DNA from: Jeotgalibacillus alimentarius
GTDB taxonomy: Bacteria > Bacillota > Bacilli > Bacillales > Jeotgalibacillaceae
Reading direction: 5' to 3'
Assembly: GCF_000829445.1 (NCBI RefSeq)
Contig: NZ_JXRQ01000030.1
Span: forward strand, 124,001-188,000
Length of the DNA stretch: 64,000 bases
Notes under the pieces: generated by a model
What the model was told of the DNA's origin: nothing
What the model saw: the letters and a program-made list of their open reading frames with translations, nothing else
The model's database searches: none
Program-made: the position numbers and the translations under genes
Shown here: positions 55,582 through 64,000 of the stretch, in pieces
How the letters are laid out: each line of letters begins with the position of its first letter
How positions within the stretch are numbered: the stretch's first letter is position 1

Positions 55582-56718
55582 ATGAAATTTCAGATACAGC
55601 GCGATAAGCTGGTTGATGGCGTAAATGATGTTATTAAAGCAGTGTCATCAAGAACGGCGATTCCGATTTTAAGCGGTATTAAGATCACTGCACACGATGA
55701 AGGGATTACACTGACAGGCAGTGACTCAGATATCTCAATTGAATCTTTTATTCCGAAAGAAGAGGACGGAAAAGAAATTGTTAACGTTGAACAGACTGGC
55801 GGCATCGTCCTCCAGGCAAAGTTTTTTGAAAGCATCGTTAAGAAACTGCCGCTTGATACAGTTGAAATTGAAGTACATTCTCATCTCCAGACAGTGATCC
55901 GCTCAGGTAAATCCGAGTTTAATCTGAATGGCCAGGATGTGAATGAATATCCACGTCTTCCTGAAATTGAAGAAGACAGCGTATTAAAAATTCCTACAAA
56001 CCTTTTAAAAACAATGATCAGACAGACTGTTTTTGCAGTGTCCGCCTCAGAAACACGCCCTATCTTGACAGGTGTAAACTGGACAGTGGAAGATGGCATG
56101 CTGAACTGTGTTGCAACAGACAGTCACCGCCTGGCAATGCGTAAAGCACCGATCAACGGCGGCAACGGGGAACCTTATAAAGCAGTAATCCCTGGTAAAA
56201 GCTTAAATGAGCTGAACAAAATTCTTGATGATACAGCAGATGAAACGGAAATTGTTATGACTGAAAACCAGGTGCTTTTCCGTGCGAAGCATGTATTATT
56301 CTTCTCGCGTCTGCTTGAAGGAAATTATCCTGATACGTCACGTCTTGTTCCGTCTGAAAGCAAAACGGAAATGACAATCGGCGGGAAGGACTTCCTTCAG
56401 GCGATTGACCGTGCCTCACTTTTAGCGAGAGAAGAGAGAAACAATGTCGTGAAGCTTCACATCAGTGAACAGGGCGGCGTACAGATTTCTTCCAACACAC
56501 CTGAGATTGGTAAGGTTGTGGAAGAAGTGCAGAGTGACGCAACAACTGGTGAAGAGCTGACGATTTCGTTCAGCGCGAAATATATGATGGATGCACTGAA
56601 GGTTCTTGAAGGTGCTGAGACGAATATCCAGTTCACAGGAGCGATGAGACCATTCGTCCTCCGCCCAACCGGTGACGACTCTATCCTGCAGCTGATCACA
56701 CCTGTGAGAACGTATTAA
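55582..56718 (+). CDS. dnaN: DNA polymerase III beta clamp
   Basis: A 378-residue sliding clamp made of three similar domains, beginning MKFQIQRDKLVDGVNDVIKA and ending MRPFVLRPTGDDSILQLITP(VRTY). RPILTGVNW and ATDSHRLAMRK are in the second domain. It tethers the polymerase and binds many partners. TTGGAGG precedes the ATG. A terminator follows, so yaaA-recF may have another promoter. Confidence 0.98.
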   Translation: MKFQIQRDKLVDGVNDVIKAVSSRTAIPILSGIKITAHDEGITLTGSDSDISIESFIPKEEDGKEIVNVEQTGGIVLQAKFFESIVKKLPLDTVEIEVHSHLQTVIRSGKSEFNLNGQDVNEYPRLPEIEEDSVLKIPTNLLKTMIRQTVFAVSASETRPILTGVNWTVEDGMLNCVATDSHRLAMRKAPINGGNGEPYKAVIPGKSLNELNKILDDTADETEIVMTENQVLFRAKHVLFFSRLLEGNYPDTSRLVPSESKTEMTIGGKDFLQAIDRASLLAREERNNVVKLHISEQGGVQISSNTPEIGKVVEEVQSDATTGEELTISFSAKYMMDALKVLEGAETNIQFTGAMRPFVLRPTGDDSILQLITPVRTY

Positions 56719-56724
56719 TAAGCT

Positions 56725-56756
56725 AAACCGGATTCCTAAGGCGGGAATCCGGTTTT
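56725..56756 (+). terminator. terminator after dnaN
   Basis: A 12-bp stem (AAACCGGATTCC/GGAATCCGGTTT) with only four T. It probably gives partial read-through. Confidence 0.78.
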
Positions 56757-56847
56757 CGTACTTTTAGAACACTGATGTTTCCTTTGTTTTCGGGTCTCAT
56801 TTGGGGTAAAATAAAAGGATAAGTGAATGCAGAAAGAAGTGATAAAA

Positions 56848-57069
56848 ATGACTGAACAAATTACCATTCAGACTGAATATATTACGCTTGGACAATTTCT
56901 GAAATTAGCAAATGTGATCCAGAGCGGCGGCATGGCAAAATGGTTCCTTGGGGAGCATGATGTTTTTATTAACGATGAGCAGGATCAGCGCAGAGGACGC
57001 AAGCTGCGTGACGGGGATACAGTATTCATCCCGGAAGTAGGCACGTACAAAGTAAAATCGGAAGGGTAA
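56848..57069 (+). CDS. yaaA: YaaA S4-domain RNA-binding protein
   Basis: A 73-residue S4-domain protein (YITLGQFLKLANVIQSGGMAK shortened: ITLGQFLKLANVIQSGG; RRGRKLRDGD) found between dnaN and recF in most Bacillales. B. subtilis YaaA is linked to late 50S ribosome assembly. The ATG at 56848 with AAAGAAGTGA upstream fits the family length. An ATG at 56827, with AAAGGAT in front, would add seven residues and cannot be excluded. It is six bases before recF. Confidence 0.9.
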   Translation: MTEQITIQTEYITLGQFLKLANVIQSGGMAKWFLGEHDVFINDEQDQRRGRKLRDGDTVFIPEVGTYKVKSEG

Positions 57070-57075
57070 CAGCGA

Positions 57076-58200
57076 ATGCACATTGAGCAGCTTGAGCTTA
57101 CTCACTATCGAAATTATGACAAGCTTACATTAACGTTTGATAACAATGTCAACGTCATCCTTGGAGAAAACGCACAGGGCAAGACAAACGTGATGGAGTC
57201 CATTTATGTCCTGGCGATGGCAAAATCGCACAGAACGTCAAATGATAAAGATTTGATACAATGGCATGAAGAGTATGCTAAAATAGAAGGTAGAGTGATG
57301 AAGCAGCACGGCGCGCTTCCTCTGGAACTTGTGATTTCAAAAAAGGGGAAGAAAGCGAAAGTCAATCACCTTGAACAATCAAAACTCAGCCGCTATGTCG
57401 GCCATATGAATGTAGTCATGTTTGCGCCCGAAGATCTCCACCTTGTAAAGGGGAGCCCTCAAGTAAGGCGTCGTTTTATTGATATGGAGATTGGCCAGGT
57501 TTCTGCAGTGTATTTACACGACAGCAGCCTTTACCAGAAGATTCTGCTTCAGCGCAATCACTATTTGAAACAGCTGCAGGCAAGAAAGCAGACAGACCAG
57601 ACAATGCTTGAAGTATTGACTGACCAGTTTGTTGAGATGGCTGCTAAGATTGTCGTGCGCCGTTTTCAATATTTGAAGCTTTTGCAGGAATGGGCTGAGC
57701 CGATTCACAAAGGGATTTCACGGGGGCTTGAAACGCTTGAGGTTGTGTACAAGCCATCTGTACAGGTAACAGCAGATGCCAGTCAGCAGGAAGTCGAAGA
57801 AGTCTTCCGGGAAAAACTGTCTTCTGTCCGCCAGCGTGAAATTGAGCGCGGCGTGACCCTTGCAGGACCTCACCGTGATGATCTGCAGTTTTTAGTGAAC
57901 GGTCATGATGTCCAGACATTCGGCTCCCAGGGTCAGCAGCGCACAACAGCGCTGTCGATCAAGTTAGCTGAGATTGAATTGATCCACGCAGAGATTGGTG
58001 AATATCCGATTTTACTTCTGGATGATGTGCTGTCGGAGCTGGATGATTTCCGCCAGTCCCATTTACTGAATACAATCCAGGGGAAAGTCCAGACATTTGT
58101 CACCACCACCAGCGTGGAAGGGATTGATCATCAGACACTGAATGAAGCGACAACCTTTATTGTCGAGGACGGTGTGATGAAAAAAACTGGAGGGAGCTGA
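57076..58200 (+). CDS. recF: RecF recombination mediator
   Basis: A 374-residue SMC-like ATPase that helps load RecA on gapped DNA. Walker A is [13 protein letters not shown], the signature motif is [20 protein letters not shown]-like, and Walker B is [13 protein letters not shown]. The start is ATG 57076 after GAAGGG. It lies in the yaaA-recF-remB-gyrB run with gaps of only 6-20 bp. Confidence 0.97.
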   Translation: MHIEQLELTHYRNYDKLTLTFDNNVNVILGENAQGKTNVMESIYVLAMAKSHRTSNDKDLIQWHEEYAKIEGRVMKQHGALPLELVISKKGKKAKVNHLEQSKLSRYVGHMNVVMFAPEDLHLVKGSPQVRRRFIDMEIGQVSAVYLHDSSLYQKILLQRNHYLKQLQARKQTDQTMLEVLTDQFVEMAAKIVVRRFQYLKLLQEWAEPIHKGISRGLETLEVVYKPSVQVTADASQQEVEEVFREKLSSVRQREIERGVTLAGPHRDDLQFLVNGHDVQTFGSQGQQRTTALSIKLAEIELIHAEIGEYPILLLDDVLSELDDFRQSHLLNTIQGKVQTFVTTTSVEGIDHQTLNEATTFIVEDGVMKKTGGS

Positions 58201-58207
58201 CCCGGGC

Positions 58208-58465
58208 ATGTATGTGCATATTGGGGAAGACGCAATGGTCAGAATGAATGATATCGTGGCGATTATGGATATGCAGGCAGCTGAGGACTCGCTCATTATG
58301 GAGCAGTTCATGAAAGACAACGATAACGGTATCGTTGATCTCTGTCAGTCAGCCTGTAAGTCAATTGTCATCACTGATTTCAAAGTTTATTTATCACCAT
58401 TGTCCTCAGCTACCCTTAAAAAAAGAGCGGAAAAAATGAGCAGGCCCTTTGGCCGCAAGCAATAG
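58208..58465 (+). CDS. remB: RemB (YaaB) extracellular matrix regulator
   Basis: An 85-residue DUF370 protein, MYVHIGEDAMVRMNDIVAIM in its first part, conserved between recF and gyrB. RemA/RemB-type proteins are oligomeric DNA-binding regulators of biofilm matrix and osmoprotection genes in B. subtilis. It begins 7 bp after recF. The C-terminal basic tail RPFGRK is usual. Confidence 0.92.
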   Translation: MYVHIGEDAMVRMNDIVAIMDMQAAEDSLIMEQFMKDNDNGIVDLCQSACKSIVITDFKVYLSPLSSATLKKRAEKMSRPFGRKQ

Positions 58466-58478
58466 AAAGTGCAGGTGA

Positions 58479-60422
<1,944 letters not shown>

Positions 60423-60442
60423 ACGTATTTATAAATGCGGAG

Positions 60443-60462
60443 GGATAGGCTGTCCTATCCCT
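60443..60462 (+). terminator. hairpin between gyrB and gyrA
   Basis: GGGATAGG/CCTATCCC with a 4-nt loop, then TTCTTAT. A weak terminator or attenuator; gyrA is probably co-transcribed in part. Confidence 0.5.
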
Positions 60463-60512
60463 TCTTATATGTTTAAGACTGAGTAATTGCTGGAATAGGA
60501 GGTTTTTCTGTT

Positions 60513-63011
60513 ATGGCTGAAACGCCGAGTTCGAATGTTCATGAAATCAATATAAGTCAGGAAATGCGTACCTCTTTTATGGATTATGCAATGAGCGTTA
60601 TCGTATCACGTGCCCTTCCTGATGTAAGAGACGGGCTAAAACCGGTTCACCGTCGTATACTGTATGCGATGAATGACCTTGGTATGACGTCTGATAAAGC
60701 ATTTAAAAAATCTGCCCGTATCGTCGGTGAAGTAATCGGTAAGTATCACCCGCACGGTGACTCTGCTGTATACGACACAATGGTACGTATGGCGCAGGAT
60801 TTCAGCTATCGCTACATGCTCGTTGACGGCCACGGGAACTTTGGTTCAGTAGATGGTGACGCAGCAGCTGCGATGCGTTATACAGAAGCAAGAATGTCGA
60901 AGATTTCAATGGAAATTCTTCGTGATATTAACAAAGATACAATTGATTACCGTGATAACTATGATGGTTCTGAACGCGAACCGGTTGTTTTGCCGTCCCG
61001 TTTTCCAAACCTTCTTGTCAATGGTTCAAGCGGAATCGCAGTCGGAATGGCAACAAATATTCCACCGCATCAGCTTGGAGAAGTAATTGATGGACTGCTT
61101 GCATTCAGTGAACATCCTGAAATTACAATTGGCGAATTAATGGAGTATATTCCGGGGCCTGACTTCCCGACTGGTGCACTGATTCTGGGCCGGAGCGGTA
61201 TCCGCCGTGCGTATGAAACAGGACGCGGTTCAGTTGTTCAGCGTGCAAAAGTGGAGATTGAGCAAAAAGCCAATGGCCGTGAAACAATTCTTGTTCATGA
61301 ACTGCCTTATCAGGTTAACAAAGCAAAGCTGATTGAAAAAATTGCTGAGCTCGTTCGTGATAAAAAGATTGACGGTATTACTGATCTGCGTGATGAATCT
61401 GACCGTAACGGAATGCGTATTGTCATTGAAGTCCGCCGTGACGCCAATGCGAATGTGCTTTTGAATAACCTTTACAAGCAGACAGCCCTTCAGACAAGCT
61501 TCGGGATTAATATGCTTGCACTGGTGGATGGTCATCCAAAAGTATTGAACCTGAAAGAAGCGCTGCATCACTATCTGGAGCATCAGAAGGTTGTGATCCG
61601 CCGCAGAACGGAATTTGAACTGCGTAAAGCGGAAGCACGTGCACATATTTTAGAAGGTCTGCGTATCGCACTGGATCATATTGATGAAATCATTGCGCTA
61701 ATCCGTGGTTCTGAAACCACAGATATTGCCCGTGAAGGACTGATGACTCAGTTCAGTCTGTCTGAAAAGCAGGCCCAGGCGATTCTTGATATGCGTCTTC
61801 AGCGTCTGACAGGACTTGAGCGTGACAAAATTGAGGAAGAATATCAGGGACTTGTTGAACTGATCAAAGACCTGAAGGAGATCCTTGCAAATGAATCACG
61901 TGTGTTAGAAATTATCCGCGAAGAGCTGCTTGAATTAAAAGAGCGCTTCAACGATAAACGCCGTACTGAAATTACAGTGGGCGGAGCGGAAATGATTGAG
62001 GATGAGGATCTGATCCCTCAGGAAAACCTGATTGTGACACTGACACATAATGGTTATATCAAGCGTCTCCCTGCATCAACCTACCGTTCGCAAAAGCGCG
62101 GCGGCCGCGGTATTCAGGGAATGGGTACAAATGAAGATGATTTCGTTGAACACCTACTGACGACATCTACGCACGATACGATCCTGTTCTTTACGAATAA
62201 AGGGAAAGTGTACCGTGCGAAAGGATATGAAATTCCTGAATTCAGCCGGACAGCAAAAGGTCTGCCGCTTGTGAATCTGCTTGAAGTGGATAAAGATGAA
62301 GTAGTGAATGCGATGATCCGCGTAGAAGAATTTGATGAGAAATCTTACTTCTTCTTTACAACAAAACGCGGTATTTCAAAACGTACACCTGCAACTGACT
62401 TTGCAAATATCCGTAACAACGGACTGATTGCTATCAACCTGCGTGATGATGATGAACTGATCTCTGTGAAATATACAGATGGTGAACGTGAAATCATTAT
62501 CGGAACGAAAAATGGACTGATGATCCGTTTCCCTGAATCAGATGTCCGTTCAATGGGACGTACAGCAGGAGGCGTGCGCGGAATCAGGCTGAATGATGAT
62601 GATATCGTCGTCGGCATGGAAATACTCGGTGAAGGAAACGACATCCTTGTCGTGACTGAAAAAGGGTACGGCAAGCGCACACCTGAAGAAGAGTACCGCG
62701 TTCAATCAAGAGGCGGTAAAGGGATTAAAACGTGCAACATTACTGAGAAAAACGGTCGTCTTGTTGCTGTCAAAGCTGTAACCGGGGAAGAGGATATCAT
62801 GCTGATTACAGCTCATGGCGTACTGATCAGAATGGATGTATCCGGTATTTCCCAGACAGGGCGAAGCACACAGGGTGTGAAGCTGATCCGTCTTGGCGAT
62901 GAAGAACACGTTGCAACAGTAACACGTATTGAAAAAGAAGATGAAATTGATGAAGCAGTCGATGAGATGGAAGAGCAGCATGAATCTGCACCGGCTGATA
63001 CAGAAGAATAA
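60513..63011 (+). CDS. gyrA: DNA gyrase subunit A
   Basis: An 832-residue breakage-reunion subunit. The active-site Tyr123 is in [10 protein letters not shown]. The quinolone-determining region is [17 protein letters not shown] with Ser84 and Asp88, the susceptible-type residues. The C-terminal beta-pinwheel carries the GyrA box [10 protein letters not shown], and the tail is acidic. GGAGG precedes the ATG. A strong terminator follows. Confidence 0.98.
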   Translation: MAETPSSNVHEINISQEMRTSFMDYAMSVIVSRALPDVRDGLKPVHRRILYAMNDLGMTSDKAFKKSARIVGEVIGKYHPHGDSAVYDTMVRMAQDFSYRYMLVDGHGNFGSVDGDAAAAMRYTEARMSKISMEILRDINKDTIDYRDNYDGSEREPVVLPSRFPNLLVNGSSGIAVGMATNIPPHQLGEVIDGLLAFSEHPEITIGELMEYIPGPDFPTGALILGRSGIRRAYETGRGSVVQRAKVEIEQKANGRETILVHELPYQVNKAKLIEKIAELVRDKKIDGITDLRDESDRNGMRIVIEVRRDANANVLLNNLYKQTALQTSFGINMLALVDGHPKVLNLKEALHHYLEHQKVVIRRRTEFELRKAEARAHILEGLRIALDHIDEIIALIRGSETTDIAREGLMTQFSLSEKQAQAILDMRLQRLTGLERDKIEEEYQGLVELIKDLKEILANESRVLEIIREELLELKERFNDKRRTEITVGGAEMIEDEDLIPQENLIVTLTHNGYIKRLPASTYRSQKRGGRGIQGMGTNEDDFVEHLLTTSTHDTILFFTNKGKVYRAKGYEIPEFSRTAKGLPLVNLLEVDKDEVVNAMIRVEEFDEKSYFFFTTKRGISKRTPATDFANIRNNGLIAINLRDDDELISVKYTDGEREIIIGTKNGLMIRFPESDVRSMGRTAGGVRGIRLNDDDIVVGMEILGEGNDILVVTEKGYGKRTPEEEYRVQSRGGKGIKTCNITEKNGRLVAVKAVTGEEDIMLITAHGVLIRMDVSGISQTGRSTQGVKLIRLGDEEHVATVTRIEKEDEIDEAVDEMEEQHESAPADTEE

Positions 63012-63020
63012 ATTTTCAAA

Positions 63021-63056
63021 AGAAAGCAGGAAAAAAACACCTGCTTTCTTTTTTTT
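63021..63056 (+). terminator. terminator of gyrA
   Basis: A 10-bp stem (AGAAAGCAGG/CCTGCTTTCT) followed by a long T tract. Confidence 0.92.
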
Positions 63057-63103
63057 ATGTGATAAAATGATAAAAAAGAACTAGATGTCTGGAGGTGCAG
63101 ATG

Positions 63104-64000
63104 ATGAAAGTACATATAGATGAAGTCACAGAAGGCTGCAGAATCGCAGAAGATATCATGGGTTTGACGACTCACCCGATTGTGAAAAAAGGAACTGAGC
63201 TAGAAGCCATTCATATTGAAGCGCTTAAAGCTTTTCATATTCAGTATGTAGAGGTTTTCTCCACGCTTTCTGACGGCAGTAGTGTAGAAGCTGAGCCTGT
63301 CAGGGAAGAAGAGGTAGAAGTAAGGAAAGAACCTGAATCGACACCATTTAAAAAGCAGTACATGGAATTAATCATTTACTATAATGGTGTTTTTAATAGC
63401 TGGCAGTCTGGCGGTAAGATTGATATTGTCGCGTTAAAAAGCAGGCTGATGCCGCTTTTAAGACAAGTTGCTAAAGATAAAAGCATCATTTATCAGCTTC
63501 ACAGATGGTCAGAAGCAAAGCATTATATTGCCCATCACTCAGTTTCCACTGCACTGATCAGCTATCTGCTTGCTGAAAAAGCAGGGTACGATCAGGGGAG
63601 CTGCACACAGCTTGCTGTTGCCGGTATGTTAACTGATACCGGAATGGCTAAAATGCCGATGTCTATTCTGAAAAAGTCCGGTGCCCTCACTCAGGATGAA
63701 GCAAGGGAGATCCGCAAACATCCTCTATACAGCTACCAGTACGTGATGGACAGCCCGCTGCTCAGAAATGAAATGAAAGCAGCCATCCTGCAGCACCATG
63801 AACGTCTTGATGGGAGCGGTTATCCTAAAGGCAGCAGAGGGGATGAAATTTCAAAGTCTTCCCAGGTGCTTGCCTTAGCTGATGTATTCCATGCAATGAC
63901 GTCAGAGCGGCTGTATCGTGCAAAAAAATCTCCTTTCAGGTCGCTTGAAGTCATCTGGGAGGATGAAATGGGTAAATTCGATATCGCCCTGCTGAGAGCC
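63104..64000 (+). CDS. HD-GYP-like protein with degenerate HD motif (partial)
   Basis: The first 299 codons are present; the gene runs off the window. An N-terminal domain (about 1-75, MKVHIDEVTEGCRIAEDIMG) precedes an HD-GYP domain with HHSVSTALIS (about 144-153) and HHERLDGSGYP (231-241). The HD signature itself is altered: GLLHDIGK of active enzymes reads GMLTDTGM (174-181), so the metal-binding His is Thr177 and the Lys is Met181. It may be an inactive c-di-GMP phosphodiesterase or a receptor. The ATG at 63104 fits GGAGG by eight bases; an ATG at 63101 is the alternative. Confidence 0.82.
   Translation, partial: MKVHIDEVTEGCRIAEDIMGLTTHPIVKKGTELEAIHIEALKAFHIQYVEVFSTLSDGSSVEAEPVREEEVEVRKEPESTPFKKQYMELIIYYNGVFNSWQSGGKIDIVALKSRLMPLLRQVAKDKSIIYQLHRWSEAKHYIAHHSVSTALISYLLAEKAGYDQGSCTQLAVAGMLTDTGMAKMPMSILKKSGALTQDEAREIRKHPLYSYQYVMDSPLLRNEMKAAILQHHERLDGSGYPKGSRGDEISKSSQVLALADVFHAMTSERLYRAKKSPFRSLEVIWEDEMGKFDIALLRA

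Overview
The window looks like the replication-origin region of a low-to-mid GC, spore-forming Firmicute of the order Bacillales. The evidence is the gene order rpmH-dnaA-dnaN-yaaA-recF-remB-gyrB-gyrA to the right of the origin, and rnpA-spoIIIJ-jag-mnmE-mnmG-rsmG-noc-soj-parB-yyaC-mscS-ychF-rpsF-ssb-rpsR-gdpP-rplI-dnaC-purA-walRKHIJ-htrA to its left. Spore-former markers (SpoIIIJ, YyaC, Noc/Soj/Spo0J) and the dispersed intergenic repeat families suggest a Bacillaceae/Caryophanaceae genome, possibly Jeotgalibacillus-like; the genus is a guess. I found no transposase, prophage, rRNA operon or CRISPR array.

Layout. 1-2269: edge of an exopolysaccharide locus, with an epimerase fused to a PelD-like cyclic-di-GMP receptor, followed by a probable pelE start. 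2653-11826: accessory genes (an RQC-minor-like protein, DegV, a saccharopine-dehydrogenase-like oxidoreductase, a photolyase, a lactate permease with a Rex operator, a membrane diguanylate cyclase). 12049-12246: a DnaA-box cluster next to a CxxH/CxxC protein gene. 12630-24112: htrA, glutaminase, a thioredoxin/membrane protein pair, the walRKHIJ cell-wall stress operon and an M23 peptidase. 24423-24677: tRNA-Glu/Asp/Phe. 24886-28057: a potassium channel, a YitT protein and an RsbR-like STAS protein. 28413-37061: purA, dnaC, rplI-gdpP-yybS and a chemoreceptor. 37567-46671: rpsF-ssb-rpsR, ychF, mscS, yyaC, the chromosome segregation/nucleoid occlusion genes and rsmG. 46692-53203: mnmG, mnmE, jag, spoIIIJ, rnpA, rpmH. 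53204-55581: bipartite oriC around dnaA. 55582-64000: dnaN to gyrA, ending in a truncated HD-GYP-like gene.

Replication and segregation signals are dense. They include DnaA boxes on both sides of dnaA with a DnaA-trio-like unwinding element before dnaN, two satellite DnaA-box clusters, a perfect parS inside walK, and a perfect Noc site upstream of walR.

The least explained structure is a dispersed family of eight intergenic elements. Each has an RGGTC-like leader followed by four to six CGAAC (one element: CGACC) motifs at an almost exact 21-bp period. They lie beside gene 3' ends and terminators and do not look coding. An exact 24-bp in-frame tandem duplication in rsmG is also notable. Larger palindromic repeat families fill most remaining gaps. 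Gaps over 300 bp are described as features: 2270-2652, 11827-12167, 24113-24422, 26904-27229, 28058-28412, 37062-37566, 38726-39176, 48585-49007, 50391-51149 and 53204-54045.
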